From the NCBI RefSeq assembly GCF_022348085.1, contig NZ_JAKRFN010000006.1, positions 248,001-312,000 on the forward strand: a stretch of 64,000 nucleotides of DNA. The letters are read 5' to 3'. The notes below the pieces were generated by a model, which made no database searches, had not been told where the DNA came from, and worked only from the letters and a program-made list of their open reading frames with translations. Positions 25,507-36,400 of this stretch are shown one piece after another; position 1 is the stretch's first letter; every line of letters starts with the position of its first letter. The translations under genes and the position numbers were made by a program. The stretch comes from Mycobacterium sp. PSTR-4-N. Its GTDB lineage: Bacteria > Actinomycetota > Actinomycetes > Mycobacteriales > Mycobacteriaceae.

Positions 25507-25515
25507 CGTCGCACC

Positions 25516-26001
25516 ATGCGGCGTCACATGAACGCGTACGAGCGAATTCTCGAACGCTTCGCGCGTACGCAGCCGGGCTACTGGTACGTCACCCGGCTGG
25601 CGCCACGGATCGATCCGCCGCTACTGCGCCTCAGCGGCGGTCGCATCAGCAGTGTGTTCCCGGTTCCGGCGATGCTGTTGACGACGATCGGCGCCAAGAC
25701 CGGCCAGCGCCGCACCTTGCCGCTGCTGTATGTGGTCGACGGTGATTCGATGATCCTGATCGCGTCCAACTATGGCCGGCCGGGCAACCCGTCGTGGTAT
25801 CGCAATCTGAAGGTCAACCCCCGCGTCGAAGTCCTCGCCGGCCGGCGCAGCGGCACCTACACCGCGTCGGAGATCACCGACCCTGCCGAGCGCACCGATG
25901 CATGGGAGAGGGCCGTGGACCTCTACGCCGGTTACGCGGATTACGAAGTGCGAGCGGGTGATCGAACCATTCCGCTGGTCCGACTGCGGCGGATCCCATG
26001 A
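25516..26001 (+). CDS. Ddn-family deazaflavin (F420)-dependent oxidoreductase
   Basis: 161 residues, or 157 if the ATG at 25528 is used. The split-barrel fold of F420H2-dependent reductases is shown by TTIGAKTGQRRTLPLLYV (the G-x-K-T/S-G motif), then IASNYGRPGNPSWYRNLKVNP, then AGYADYEVRAG. M. tuberculosis Ddn (the pretomanid activator) belongs to this family. The natural substrates are probably quinones. A strong hairpin terminator follows directly. Confidence 0.88.
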   Translation: MRRHMNAYERILERFARTQPGYWYVTRLAPRIDPPLLRLSGGRISSVFPVPAMLLTTIGAKTGQRRTLPLLYVVDGDSMILIASNYGRPGNPSWYRNLKVNPRVEVLAGRRSGTYTASEITDPAERTDAWERAVDLYAGYADYEVRAGDRTIPLVRLRRIP

Positions 26002-26002
26002 C

Positions 26003-26031
26003 AAAGGGCGCCCCTTGTGGGGGCGCCCTTT
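26003..26031. terminator. Hairpin terminator between convergent genes
   Basis: Perfect inverted repeat aaagggcgcccc / ggggcgcccttt (26003-26014 and 26020-26031) with a 5-base loop. It starts 2 bases after the Ddn-like stop and 32 bases before the end of the convergent secreted-protein gene, so it can serve both strands (the A/T ends give a short U run each way). Confidence 0.85.
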
Positions 26032-26062
26032 GCCGTTCTCCGAGGGGGGATCTCGGAGGGGA

Positions 26063-26362
26063 CTACTTCACCGTGACGTAGATCGTCTGGTTGATGGTCG
26101 AGCGGTTCGAATCGCCGTTGGAGGTACCGAACGGCTCGGCGCCGCGCTGGATGGGCCCGCGGGTCACGGAGACGACCGACGCCTCGTCCAGCGGTGCGCT
26201 GGACTGGCGGGTCACGACGACCCGGTTGCCCTGCGCCTCGAGCTCGCTGATGGTCTGCTCGGCGTCGCCTCCGGTCGGGGCGGCGAATGCGGGGGCGGCC
26301 AAGCCCAGGGCTCCGGCAGTCAGGGCGGCGGCGGCAGCTGTGGTGATGGTGAACTTCTTCAT
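26063..26362 (-). CDS. Small secreted protein of unknown function
   Basis: 99 residues. The first 28 are a clear Sec signal peptide (MKKF..., Ala-rich core, cleavage after AFA). The mature part of about 70 residues starts APTGGDAEQTISELEAQGNRV and contains VVVTRQ followed by SVVSVTRGP and a C-terminal INQTIYVTVK strand. It resembles a group of short exported mycobacterial proteins of unknown function. A GC-poor 148-base gap upstream, shared with the DUF222 gene, should hold its promoter. Confidence 0.75.
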   Translation of the reverse strand: MKKFTITTAAAAALTAGALGLAAPAFAAPTGGDAEQTISELEAQGNRVVVTRQSSAPLDEASVVSVTRGPIQRGAEPFGTSNGDSNRSTINQTIYVTVK

Positions 26363-26497
26363 TGTCTTGCCCTCTTCTGGTTTTCGATCGTGGTGATCTG
26401 ATAGCTGGAACTCGCCCGCGCCCCAGAACATTTCGGGTGGCAGAAATTTGATCATCGGTGGCAGAAACACATGACTGAAACTTGTCGGCACACCCGG

Positions 26498-26518
26498 TAT
26501 ACTCGAACACATGTTCGA
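26498..26518 (+). promoter_or_regulatory. LexA (SOS) box overlapping -10 element and start codon
   Basis: tcgaacacatgttcga at 26503-26518 is a perfect match to the mycobacterial SOS box TCGAAC-N4-GTTCGA. The -10-like tatact (26498-26503) touches it. A transcript starting about 7 bases after that element would begin at or next to the ATG at 26511, so the mRNA is probably leaderless; no Shine-Dalgarno is visible. LexA binding here would block both the promoter and the start. Confidence 0.8.
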
Positions 26519-27953
26519 AGAATCGGATCTGACCGCGTTGAGCGCCGCAGATCTGATCGACGCCGCCCGGCAATGGGCGCGCGACGAGAACGCCGCCGCG
26601 GCCCGCAAGATGGCGGTGATGGCCGAGTTGTTCACCCGGCGCACGGGAGTCGACGCCGAGGATCGCTCCGGCTGGTGGCTCGATCCCGAGGCAGCGGTGG
26701 CCGCAGAGGTGGCGGTGGCCGTGGGCGTCACGCAGGGGCTTGCACTCCACCAGACCCAACGCGCGGTGGCGCTCAGAGATCGGCTCCCCCGGGTGGCGGC
26801 GCTGTTCGCCGACGGCCTCATCACCGATCTGCTGATCCGCAAGATCGTCTACCGCACCGGACTGGTGACCGACCCGGCGGTGATGGCCGAGGTCGATGCG
26901 GTGATCGCGGACCGGGTCGGCCGCTGGGGGCAGCTGTCGGAGAAGAAGCTCGAGCAGGCCATCGACGCGACCGTGTTGGCGCACGATCCGATCGCGGTGC
27001 GTCAGGTGGTGGAATCCGCGACGGAACGGCGGGTCGAGTTCGGGTCGCCCTCTGACGCGCCGGGATTCACGAGCGTCTGGGCCCTGCTGCCCGCCGCCGA
27101 CGCGACCGCGCTGCAGGACCGCCTGGAGGCGATTGCGCACACCGTCTGCGCGGCGGACCCCCGCAGCCTCCAGAACCGCAGGGCCGACGCGCTGAATGCC
27201 GTCGGTGCCGGGCTCGACGCGCTGGTGTGTCAGTGCGGTCTCGAGGATTGCGACGCCGCCAGCGGGCCGACGCCGAGCCGGAACACGACGGTGTTCGTGA
27301 TCGCCGACAGCGAGACCGTGAAAGACACGGCCACCCCGGCACCCGCCCGCACGAACAAGCCCGCACTCCTCTTCGGGTCCGGCGTCACTCCGGTGGAGGC
27401 GTTGAACCTGACCCGGGCGCGCCTACGCCAGATCGTGCACCCGGGGGACTCTCTGCCCGAAGGCCGCTACACGCCGTCGCGCGCACTCGCCGAGTTTGTC
27501 CGCTGCCGCGATGTCACCTGCCGCTTTCCCGGCTGCGACGTGCCCGCCACCGAAGCCGACATCGATCACACCGTCCCCTACCCCGTCGGACCCACCCATG
27601 CGTCGAACCTCAAGGCGCTGTGCCGTTTTCATCATCTCCTGAAGACGTTCTGGGACGGCCCCGAGGGCTGGCGCGACCGTCAGCTGCCCGACGGCACGGT
27701 GATATGGACCAGCCCGACCGGCCACGAGTACACGACGTATCCGGGCAGTCGGGATCTCTTCCCGTCGCTGTGCCGCCCGACCGGCACGCTGTGGGACGAC
27801 GACCCGCCGAGACCCGCAGCCTGCGTGGCGCGCGGTGCGATGATGCCGCGGCGACGACACACCCGCGCGCAGAACCGAGCCCGCGCGGTCACCGCGGCGC
27901 GTCGCCTCAACCAACAGCACGGCGCCGAACCCCACGGACCTCCCCCGTTCTAA
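26511..27953 (+). CDS. DUF222/HNH endonuclease-domain protein (13E12 family)
   Basis: 480 residues. The N-terminal two thirds are the DUF222 helical domain of the mycobacterial 13E12 family. The C-terminal part (about 325-390) is an HNH nuclease, with FVRCRDVTCRFPGCDVPA followed by ADIDHTVPYPVGPTHASNLKALC and RFHH. A basic tail (RRRHTRAQNRARAV) follows. Members such as Rv3776 are known to belong to the SOS regulon, which fits the LexA box over this start codon. The biological role (repair, phage defence or selfish element) is unknown. Confidence 0.9.
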   Translation: MFEESDLTALSAADLIDAARQWARDENAAAARKMAVMAELFTRRTGVDAEDRSGWWLDPEAAVAAEVAVAVGVTQGLALHQTQRAVALRDRLPRVAALFADGLITDLLIRKIVYRTGLVTDPAVMAEVDAVIADRVGRWGQLSEKKLEQAIDATVLAHDPIAVRQVVESATERRVEFGSPSDAPGFTSVWALLPAADATALQDRLEAIAHTVCAADPRSLQNRRADALNAVGAGLDALVCQCGLEDCDAASGPTPSRNTTVFVIADSETVKDTATPAPARTNKPALLFGSGVTPVEALNLTRARLRQIVHPGDSLPEGRYTPSRALAEFVRCRDVTCRFPGCDVPATEADIDHTVPYPVGPTHASNLKALCRFHHLLKTFWDGPEGWRDRQLPDGTVIWTSPTGHEYTTYPGSRDLFPSLCRPTGTLWDDDPPRPAACVARGAMMPRRRHTRAQNRARAVTAARRLNQQHGAEPHGPPPF

Positions 27954-27962
27954 GCTGCCCGG

Positions 27963-28373
27963 GTGGCCGAGCCCCCGCTGTCACCGCAGCTGAGTCTGAC
28001 GACGCAGATCTGGCGGTTCGTCGTGACCGGTGGGCTGGCGGCCGTCGTGGACTTCGGGCTGTACGTGGCGTTGCTCGCCGCGGGCCTGCACGTCAACGTC
28101 GCCAAGACGCTGAGCTTCATCGCCGGGACGACGACGGCCTACCTGATCAATCGACGGTGGACCTTCCAGGCGCCGCCCAGCCGCGCGCGGTTCATCGCAG
28201 TGGTGGTGCTCTATGCGGTCACCTACGCGGTTCAGGTGGGCATCAACTACGTGTTCTACCTGCAGTTCCAGAACCAGCCCTGCCAGGTCCCGGTCGCGTT
28301 CGTCATCGCGCAGGGCACCGCGACCGTGATCAACTTCATCGTGCAGCGCGCCGTCATCTTCCGGCTGCGATGA
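27963..28373 (+). CDS. GtrA-family membrane protein (Rv3789-like)
   Basis: 136 residues with four membrane spans: FVVTGGLAAVVDFGLYVALLAAG, broken after 20 into a second helix; VNVAKTLSFIAGTTTAYLINRRWTF (the GtrA signature); FIAVVVLYAVTYAVQ; and a last one near the C-terminus. In M. tuberculosis Rv3789 lies beside dprE1 and has been proposed to help flip decaprenylphosphoryl-arabinose or to anchor AftA. GTG start. It overlaps the next gene by 4 bases, as first gene of the arabinan operon here. Confidence 0.88.
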   Translation: MAEPPLSPQLSLTTQIWRFVVTGGLAAVVDFGLYVALLAAGLHVNVAKTLSFIAGTTTAYLINRRWTFQAPPSRARFIAVVVLYAVTYAVQVGINYVFYLQFQNQPCQVPVAFVIAQGTATVINFIVQRAVIFRLR

Positions 28374-29404
28374 CGGTCGGCCCGGCGGCACGAACAGCGC
28401 TGGTCACCGACGGTTGGCATGCCGTCGTGCGTCGGTCGGCACCGGCGCTGGCCGCCTGGGCCACGTTGATGCTCGCCGAGCTCTACGTTCTGGTCGCCTC
28501 GGGTGACCAGGACATCGACATCAGCACGTCCCCGACGATCGCCGATTGGTCGGTGCTCGTGGTGCTGGCCGCGCTCGTCCCGCTGATGGCGGGCGTCGCG
28601 TTCGCCGTGAGCCGCATCGCGAGCACGGGGGCGCGCGCGGTCATCGCGTGGGGCTCGATCGTGGTCGGTCTGGCGTCGGACACCTATGAGGCCGGTGGGT
28701 GGACGGCCTTCGGCACCGAAGCCGTCGACGTGGCGGTGGTCCTCGTGATCCTGGGCGCGAGCGGCTGCGGGTTCGGCGCGATCCTGGCCTGGGCGCTGCG
28801 CACCACGTTCACCCATCTGCGCTCGGCGGGCCAACTGTTCGCCAGGGCACTTCCGGTGGTTCTGCTCACCCTTCTGGTGTTCTTCAACAACACCGTCTGG
28901 TACATCGCCGCCAACCTCGAGACCAGCCGGATCTGGCTGCTGGCCGGCGGCATGGCCGCGATCGCGCTGACCTTCACGGTCACCGAGTCCATCCACGCCT
29001 GCCGCCCTCTGATCGCCGACATCGAGCCACCGTTGCGCCGGTCGGAAAGGGCCAAGGTCGTCGCGGTGGTGTCCCTTGCTCAGAGCATCCAGGCACTGGT
29101 CGTCGCCCTCGTGACCGGCGTGATCTTCTTCGTGATGGGGCTCGTGGTGCTCAACGACACGGTGCTCGACCACCTGACCGACGGGAATCCGGCGCGCAGC
29201 CAGTGGCTGGACATCGCACTCCCGATCGACCAGGCGCTGGCCCACATCACACTCATCCTGATCGCGATGACGTTCATGTATCTCAGCGCCCGCGCCGCCA
29301 CCGATGCCAAACACCGCACCGACTTCGTCGACCCGCTGCTCGACGACCTCCGCGCCACCCTCGCGCTGCACCGAGTGGCCGCTGCGAAGCGGTACCCTCT
29401 GTGA
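28370..29404 (+). CDS. Polytopic membrane protein inserted between GtrA and dprE1
   Basis: 344 residues, about eight membrane spans in two groups of four separated by a short cytoplasmic stretch ([16 protein letters not shown]). There is no signal peptide and no motif I can name; no transporter Walker or GT acidic loop is seen. It overlaps both neighbours by 4 bases (ATGA upstream, GTGA downstream), so it is coupled to Rv3789-like and dprE1. M. tuberculosis, as I recall, has no gene here. Function is unknown; co-transcription suggests a link to DPA synthesis or transport, but this is only context. Confidence 0.75.
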   Translation: MTVGPAARTALVTDGWHAVVRRSAPALAAWATLMLAELYVLVASGDQDIDISTSPTIADWSVLVVLAALVPLMAGVAFAVSRIASTGARAVIAWGSIVVGLASDTYEAGGWTAFGTEAVDVAVVLVILGASGCGFGAILAWALRTTFTHLRSAGQLFARALPVVLLTLLVFFNNTVWYIAANLETSRIWLLAGGMAAIALTFTVTESIHACRPLIADIEPPLRRSERAKVVAVVSLAQSIQALVVALVTGVIFFVMGLVVLNDTVLDHLTDGNPARSQWLDIALPIDQALAHITLILIAMTFMYLSARAATDAKHRTDFVDPLLDDLRATLALHRVAAAKRYPL

Positions 29405-29406
29405 CG

Positions 29407-30789
29407 ATGTTTCGCACCGAGTTTCCGACCACCGCCAAGCGCCTGACCGGCTGGGGCCGCACCGCTCCGACCGTCGCGCAGGTGCTGACGACGCCGGATC
29501 CCGAGGTGATCGTCAAGGCCGTCACCCGCGCCGCCGAAGACCCCGACCGGGGGGTACTCGCCCGTGGCCTCGGCCGCTCGTACGGTGACAACGCCCAGAA
29601 CGGCGGCGGCCTGGTCATCGACATGAACGCGCTCAACCGCATCCATGCGATCAACACCGACGACGCGCTCGTCGACGTCGATGCCGGCGTCAACCTCGAC
29701 CAGCTGATGCGCGCGGCGCTGCCGCTCGGACTGTGGGTGCCCGTGTTGCCCGGCACCCGCCAGGTCACCATCGGCGGCGCCATCGCCTGCGACATCCACG
29801 GCAAGAACCACCACAGTGCCGGCAGCTTCGGCAACCACGTCCGCTCGATGGAGCTGCTCACCGCCGATGGCCAGGTCCGCACGATCACCCCCGACGGTCC
29901 CGAGCGTGAGCTCTTCTGGGCCACCGTCGGCGGCAACGGGCTGACCGGCATCATCCTGCGCGCCACCATCGCGATGACGCCGACCGAGACCGCGTACTTC
30001 ATCGCCGACGGTGACGTCACCGCGAGCCTCGACGAGACGATCGCGTTCCACAGCGACGGCACCGAGGACAACTACACCTACTCCAGCGCGTGGTTCGACG
30101 CGATCAGCGCCCCGCCCAAGCTCGGCCGCGCCGCCATCTCCCGCGGTTCCCTGGCCACCCTCGACCAGCTGCCGCCGAAGCTGCAGAAGAATCCGCTGAA
30201 ATTCGATGCGCCGCAACTGCTCACGCTGCCCGACGTGTTCCCCAACGGCTTGGCGAACAAGTACACCTTCATGCCGATCGGCGAGCTCTGGTACCGCAAG
30301 TCGGGCACCTACCGCGGCAAGGTCCAGAACCTGACGCAGTTCTACCACCCGCTCGACATGTTCGGGGAGTGGAACCGGGCCTACGGCTCACTGGGTTTCG
30401 GCCAGTACCAGTTCGTGGTTCCTACCGACGCCGTCGAGGAGTTCAAGGCGATCCTCGTCGACATCCAGCGCTCCGGGTTCTACTCCTTCCTCAACGTGTT
30501 CAAGCTGTTCGGTCCGGGAAACCAAGCGCCGCTGAGCTTTCCGATCCCCGGCTGGAACGTGTGCGTGGATTTCCCGATCAAGCCGGGCCTCAACGAGTTC
30601 CTCAACGGACTCGACAAGCGGGTCCTCGAGTTCGGCGGCCGCCTCTACACCGCCAAGGATTCCCGCACCACAGCCGAGACCTTCCACGCCATGTACCCGC
30701 GCATCGACGAGTGGATCGCGGTGCGCCGCAGGGTCGATCCCACCGGGGTCTTCGCCTCCGACATGGCTCGACGACTGGAGCTTCTGTAA
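29407..30789 (+). CDS. dprE1: Decaprenylphosphoryl-beta-D-ribose 2'-oxidase DprE1
   Basis: A 460-residue FAD oxidase of the VAO fold. It oxidises the 2'-OH of decaprenylphosphoryl-ribose as the first half of the epimerisation to DPA, the only arabinose donor for arabinan. FAD-binding motifs: [51 protein letters not shown]. Cys386 in [10 protein letters not shown] aligns with M. tuberculosis Cys387, the residue hit by benzothiazinones, and is intact. ATG 29407 is preferred; GTG 29401 overlaps the previous stop and is an alternative. dprE2 starts right after the stop codon. Confidence 0.97.
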   Translation: MFRTEFPTTAKRLTGWGRTAPTVAQVLTTPDPEVIVKAVTRAAEDPDRGVLARGLGRSYGDNAQNGGGLVIDMNALNRIHAINTDDALVDVDAGVNLDQLMRAALPLGLWVPVLPGTRQVTIGGAIACDIHGKNHHSAGSFGNHVRSMELLTADGQVRTITPDGPERELFWATVGGNGLTGIILRATIAMTPTETAYFIADGDVTASLDETIAFHSDGTEDNYTYSSAWFDAISAPPKLGRAAISRGSLATLDQLPPKLQKNPLKFDAPQLLTLPDVFPNGLANKYTFMPIGELWYRKSGTYRGKVQNLTQFYHPLDMFGEWNRAYGSLGFGQYQFVVPTDAVEEFKAILVDIQRSGFYSFLNVFKLFGPGNQAPLSFPIPGWNVCVDFPIKPGLNEFLNGLDKRVLEFGGRLYTAKDSRTTAETFHAMYPRIDEWIAVRRRVDPTGVFASDMARRLELL

Positions 30790-31554
30790 ATGGTGTTTGA
30801 TGCCACCGGCAACCCCCAGACCATCCTGCTGCTCGGAGGCACCTCCGAGATCGGGCTGGCGATCTGCGCTCGCTACCTGCGCAACGCCGCGGCCCGCGTG
30901 ATCCTGGCGTGCATGCCGGGCGATCCGCTGCGCGATGCGGCCGAGGCGCAGATGCGCGATGCGGGTGCCAAGGCCGTCGAGGTCATCGACTTCGACGCCC
31001 TCGACACCGACAGCCACCCCGCCGTCATCGACACTGCATGGTCGAAGGGGGACGTCGACGTCGCGATCGTGGCGTTCGGCCTCCTCGGCGACGCCGAGGA
31101 GCTGTGGCAGAACCAGCGCAAAGCCGTCCAGATCGCCGACATCAACTACACCGCCGCCGTCTCGGTGGGCGTGCTCGTCGGTGACAAGATGCGCGCGCAG
31201 GGCTCCGGTCAGATCATCGCGATGAGCTCCGCCGCCGGCGAACGCGTGCGGCGCTCCAACTTCGTCTACGGCTCCACCAAGGCGGGCCTGGACGGTTTCT
31301 ACCTCGGTCTGGGAGAAGCATTGCGCGAGTACGGCGTTCGGGTGCTCGTCATCCGGCCCGGCCAGGTGCGCACCCGCATGAGCGCACACGTCAAGGAAGC
31401 GCCGTTGACCGTCGACAAGGAGTACGTCGCCGAACTCGCGGTCACCGCGTCGGCCAAGGGCAAGGATCTGGTGTGGGCGCCCGGCGCGTTCCGTTACGTG
31501 ATGATGGTGCTGCGCCACATCCCCCGCCCGATCTTCCGCAAGCTGCCCATCTGA
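30790..31554 (+). CDS. dprE2: Decaprenylphosphoryl-2-keto-erythro-pentose reductase DprE2
   Basis: A 254-residue short-chain dehydrogenase that reduces the keto intermediate from DprE1 to DPA with a nicotinamide cofactor. Cofactor motif GGTSEIG at residues 16-22, catalytic Ser in AMSSAAG, Tyr160 and Lys164 in YGSTK. It forms a pair with DprE1 at the inner face of the membrane. The start ATG follows the dprE1 stop with no gap, and the stop overlaps the aftA start by one base. Confidence 0.97.
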   Translation: MVFDATGNPQTILLLGGTSEIGLAICARYLRNAAARVILACMPGDPLRDAAEAQMRDAGAKAVEVIDFDALDTDSHPAVIDTAWSKGDVDVAIVAFGLLGDAEELWQNQRKAVQIADINYTAAVSVGVLVGDKMRAQGSGQIIAMSSAAGERVRRSNFVYGSTKAGLDGFYLGLGEALREYGVRVLVIRPGQVRTRMSAHVKEAPLTVDKEYVAELAVTASAKGKDLVWAPGAFRYVMMVLRHIPRPIFRKLPI

Positions 31555-33437
31555 TGCCCAGCGCGCTGGCCGCGCCGGTTCGAGTGGCCGGCCAGATGGC
31601 CGTCGCGGCCGCGATTGCTGCCGTGGTCGCGGTCGTCAGCCTGGCCGCGATCGCGCGCGTCGAGTGGCCGGCCTACAACTCCTCCAATCAGCTGCACGCG
31701 CTGACCACGGTCGGTCAGGTCGTCTGTCTGGCAGGGCTTCTCGCCGCCGGGCTGGTGTGGCGTCGTGGGCGCCGCACCGTGGCCCGCCTCGGCGCGGTGC
31801 TGTTCCTCGCCGCCTTCTCCGTGGTGACGCTGGGGATGCCGCTGGGCGCCACCAAGCTGTACCTGTTCGGGATCTCCGTCGACCAGCAGTTCCGCACCGA
31901 ATACCTGACGCGGTTGACCGACTCGGCCGCCCTGCACGACATGACCTACATCGGCCTGCCGCCGTTCTATCCGCCCGGCTGGTTCTGGCTCGGCGGCCGG
32001 CTCGCTGCGCTGACCGGCACGCCGGCCTGGGAGATGTTCAAGCCCTGGTCGGTCCTCTCGATCACGATCGCGATCGTGCTCGCGTTCGCGCTGTGGGCCG
32101 CGATGATCCGCTTCGAGTACGCCCTCGTTGTCAGCACCGCGACCGCCGCCACCGCGCTCGCCTACACCCCCGCCGAGCCTTACGCCGCGATCATCACCGT
32201 GCTGCTGCCGCCGATCTTCGTGCTGGCGTGGTCGGGACTGGGCGGCAAGACCCGGGGAGGCGGGAAAACCGGGTGGGCCGCTGTCGTCGCCGTCGGCATC
32301 TTCCTCGGCGGCGCGGCGCTGTTCTACACACTGCTGCTCGCCTACGCCGCGTTCACGCTGACGATCATGGCGGTGCTGCTGGCCGTCACCCGCAGGCACT
32401 GGGACCCGCTCCTGCGTCTCGCCGTCATCGCGGTCATCTCCGGTGCGATCGCGCTGATCGGGTGGGCGCCCTACTTGATCGCCGCGGCGAAAGGCACGCC
32501 CGCCGATCGCGGCACCGCCCAGCACTACCTGCCCGTCGACGGTGCCCAGCTGTCGTTCCCGATGCTGGAGTTCACGCTGCTCGGTGCGCTGTGCCTGCTG
32601 GGCACGCTCTGGCTCGTGATCAGGGCGCGCAGCTCCACCCGTGCGGGTGCGCTGGCCGTGGCGGTGCTCGCCGTCTACGCCTGGTCCCTGCTGTCGATGT
32701 TGACCACGCTGGTCGGCACCACGCTGCTGTCGTTCCGGCTGCAATCGACGCTCACCGTGCTGCTCACCGCCGCCGGCGCATTCGGCTTCATCGAGACGGC
32801 CCGCGCCCTGGCCGCACGGGTGAGCGCACCGAACGCCCACCGGGTGGTCGCCGTCGCCACCGCGGTCGGCGCGCTCGGCGCGCTCACCTTCAGCCAGGAC
32901 ATCCCCGACGTGCTGCGCTCCGACATCGTCGTCGCCTACACCGACACCGACGGCTCCGGCCAGCGCGCCGACCGCAGGCCCCCCGGCGCCGAGCAGTACT
33001 ACCGCGAGGTCGACGCGAAGATCCAAGAGGTGACCGGCCGGCCCCGCAACGAGACCGTGGTGATGACGGCCGACTACAGCTTCCTGTCCTACTACCCCTA
33101 CTACGGCTTCCAGGGTCTGACGTCGCACTACGCCAACCCGCTGGCCCAGTTCACCGAACGGGCGGGCGCCATCGAGGGGTGGTCGATGCTGACCAGCGCC
33201 GATCAGTTCATCGCCGCGTTGGACGCGCTGCCGTGGCAGCCGCCCAGCGTCTTCCTGATGCGCCGCGGCGCGGGCGACACCTACACGCTGCGGCTGGCCT
33301 CCGACGTCTACCCCAATCAACCCAATGTGCGGCGCTACCACGTCGCCCTCGACGAGGCGCTGTTCGACGATCCACGCTTCGACGTGTCCACGATCGGGCC
33401 GTTCGTGCTGGCCATCCGCACGCCCTCTACGATCTAG
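31554..33437 (+). CDS. aftA: Galactan 5-O-arabinofuranosyltransferase AftA
   Basis: A 627-residue GT-C enzyme with about 11-13 membrane spans and a periplasmic C-terminal domain of around 170 residues (from [15 protein letters not shown] onward). It adds the first arabinofuranose units from DPA to the galactan chain. The ATG overlaps the dprE2 stop (TGATG). Length is close to Rv3792 (643). The order dprE2-aftA-embC is conserved across Corynebacteriales. The embC GTG follows 4 bases after the stop. Confidence 0.95.
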   Translation: MPSALAAPVRVAGQMAVAAAIAAVVAVVSLAAIARVEWPAYNSSNQLHALTTVGQVVCLAGLLAAGLVWRRGRRTVARLGAVLFLAAFSVVTLGMPLGATKLYLFGISVDQQFRTEYLTRLTDSAALHDMTYIGLPPFYPPGWFWLGGRLAALTGTPAWEMFKPWSVLSITIAIVLAFALWAAMIRFEYALVVSTATAATALAYTPAEPYAAIITVLLPPIFVLAWSGLGGKTRGGGKTGWAAVVAVGIFLGGAALFYTLLLAYAAFTLTIMAVLLAVTRRHWDPLLRLAVIAVISGAIALIGWAPYLIAAAKGTPADRGTAQHYLPVDGAQLSFPMLEFTLLGALCLLGTLWLVIRARSSTRAGALAVAVLAVYAWSLLSMLTTLVGTTLLSFRLQSTLTVLLTAAGAFGFIETARALAARVSAPNAHRVVAVATAVGALGALTFSQDIPDVLRSDIVVAYTDTDGSGQRADRRPPGAEQYYREVDAKIQEVTGRPRNETVVMTADYSFLSYYPYYGFQGLTSHYANPLAQFTERAGAIEGWSMLTSADQFIAALDALPWQPPSVFLMRRGAGDTYTLRLASDVYPNQPNVRRYHVALDEALFDDPRFDVSTIGPFVLAIRTPSTI

Positions 33438-33441
33438 CTCC

Positions 33442-36400
33442 GTGGCGGAGCAGCAGGCGAGGAGTGGTAACCACCGCACCGCGCGCCTGATCGCGATCAT
33501 CGCGGGCCTGCTGGGCACCGCGCTGGCGATCGCCACCCCGCTGTTGCCGGTGACGCAGACCACCGCGCAGCTGAACTGGCCGCAGAACGGGGTGCTCGCC
33601 AGCGTCGACGCCCCGCTGATCGGTTACGTCGCCACTGATCTCGACATCACGATCCCCTGCCAGGCAGCCGCGGGGCTGGACCGGCCCGGCCGCTCCGTGC
33701 TGCTGTCCACCGTGCCCAAACAGGCACCCAAGGCCGTCGACCGCGGGCTGCTCATCGAGCGGGTCAACAACGACGTTCTGGTGATCGTCCGCAACACCCC
33801 GGTGGTCAGCGCACCGCTGGACCAGGTCCTCAGCCCGGCCTGCCGCGAGCTGACGTTCACCGCCCACGCCGACAAGGTGACCGGCGAGTTCGTCGGTCTC
33901 ACCCAGCCGCCCGACTCCTCCGATGCCGGAGAGCCGCTTCGCGGTGAGCGCAGCGGCTACGACTTCCGCCCTCAGATCGTCGGTGTGTTCACCGACCTGT
34001 CTGGCCCGGCGCCGCCCGGTCTGGCGTTCTCGGCCACCGTCGATTCCCGTTACAGCACGTCGCCGACGGTGCTCAAGCTCGTCGCGATGATCGTCGGGCT
34101 CGCGATGACGATCGTCTCGCTGGCCGCGCTGCACGTGCTCGACAGTGCCGACGGCCGACGGCACAAGCGGTTCCTGCCGCCGCGCTGGTGGTCGCTGTCC
34201 CCGCTGGACGGGCTGGTCACCGTCGTGATGGTGTGGTGGCACTTCGTCGGCGCCAACACCGCCGACGACGGCTACATCCTGACCATGGCGCGGGTGTCGG
34301 AGAACGCCGGCTACATGGCCAACTACTACCGCTGGTTCGGCACCCCCGAATCGCCGTTCGGGTGGTACTACGACCTGCTCGCCCTGTGGGCGCACGTCAG
34401 CACCACCAGTGTGTGGATGCGGCTGCCCACGCTGCTGATGGGGCTGGCCTGCTGGTGGGTGATCAGCCGCGAGGTGATCCCCCGCCTCGGCGACGCGGTC
34501 AAACACAGCCGGGCCGCGGCGTGGACGGCCGCCGGGCTCTTCCTGGCGTTCTGGCTGCCGCTGAACAACGGTCTGCGTCCGGAGCCGATCATCGCGCTCG
34601 GCATCCTGCTGACCTGGTGCTCGGTCGAGCGCGGCGTCGCCACCAGCCGACTGTTGCCCGTGGCGATCGCCGTGATCATCGGGGCCCTCACGCTGTTCTC
34701 CGGTCCCACCGGCATCGCCGCCATCGGCGCGCTACTGGTTGCCGTCGGGCCGCTGAAAACGATTGTGGCCGCCCATGTCTCGCGGTTCGGCTACTGGGCG
34801 CTGCTGGCGCCGATCGCCGCCGCGGGCACCGTGACGATCTTCCTGATCTTCCGCGATCAGACGCTGGCCGCCGAACTGCAGGCCAGCAGCTTCAAGTCCG
34901 CCGTCGGACCCAGCCTGGCCTGGTTCGACGAGCACATCCGCTACTCGCGACTGTTCACCACCAGCCCCGACGGGTCGGTGGCCCGTCGGTTCGCGGTGCT
35001 GACCGTGCTGCTGGCGCTGGCCGTGGCGATCGCGATGACGCTACGCAAGGGCCGGATACCTGGGACCGCACTCGGACCGAGCCGCCGCATCATCGGGATC
35101 ACCGTCATCGCGTTCCTGGCGATGATGTTCACCCCGACCAAGTGGACCCACCACTTCGGCGTGTTCGCCGGGCTGGCCGGTTCGCTGGGCGCTCTGGCGG
35201 CCGTGGCCATCTCGACCGCAGCCATGCGGTCCCGCCGCAACCGCACCGTGTTCGCCGCGGCCGTACTGTTCGTCACCGCGCTGTCGTTCGCGACCGTCAA
35301 CGGGTGGTGGTACGTCTCCAACTTCGGTGTGCCGTGGTCGAATTCGTTCCCGGAATGGCACTTCGGGTTCACCACCATGCTGCTCGGGCTCTCCGTGCTC
35401 GCCCTGCTGGTGGCCGCCTGGGTGCACTTCTCGGGACGCGATGCCGCACCCGAGGGGCCCCCGCGGCGCTGGCGGTCTGTGGCCCGCGCGCCGCTGGCGA
35501 TCGCCACCTGGGCCCTGGTGATCTTCGAGGTGGGCTCGCTGACGCTGGCGATGACCGGCCAGTACCCGGCCTGGACGGTCGGCCGGTCCAACCTCGAGGC
35601 GTTGACCGGAAAGACGTGCGGCATGGCCGAAGACGTCATGGTCGAGCAGGATCCCAACGCCGGCATCCTCACCCCGATCGACACCCCGGTGAGCATCTCG
35701 CTCGGCGCCGCGCGATCGGAAGGGTTCACCCCGAACGGGATTCCGGCCGACGTGTCCGCCGACCCGGTGTCCGAGCAGCCCGGCTCCGACAACTTCGCCG
35801 ACTCCGACAGCGGGGTGGTCACCGGCAGCGAAGCGGGCACCGAGGGCGGCACGACCGCCGCTGCCGGGATCAACGGCTCCCGCGCCCGGCTGCCCTACAA
35901 CCTGAACCCCGCGCGCACCCCCGTGCTGGGCAGCTGGCGCAGCGGCACGCAGGCGCCCGCGTTCCTGCGCTCGGCCTGGTACCGCCTGCCCGCCGGCTGG
36001 AACGCCGGCGACCGCTCCGACTCACTGCTGGTGGTGTCGGCGGCGGGCCGGTTCGACCCCGACGACCTCGTGGTCCAGTGGGCGGGCGACGACGACATCC
36101 CGGGCGGCAGCGTCGGCTTCGCCGATGTGGGTGCGGCACCCGCGTGGCGCAACCTGCGTGTGCCGCTGTCGGCCATCCCCGCCGACGCCACTCGGATCCG
36201 GCTGGTGGCCACCGACGACGATCTCAGCCCGACGCACTGGATCGCCGTCACCCCGCCCCGCATCCCGGAGCTGCGCACGCTGCAGGACGTCGTGGGTTCC
36301 AGCGACCCCGTGCTGCTGGACTGGTTGGTCGGGCTCGCGTTCCCGTGCCAACGTCCGTTCGGACACCGCCTCGGCGTCATCGAGGTGCCCAAGTGGCGCA

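Noticed and set aside
31494..33563. 689-codon open frame on the minus strand across aftA
   Set aside because: Shadow of aftA caused by GC-rich third positions; the product is a low-complexity Arg/Gly/Asp/Gln string with no domain, while the plus strand encodes a clear membrane enzyme.
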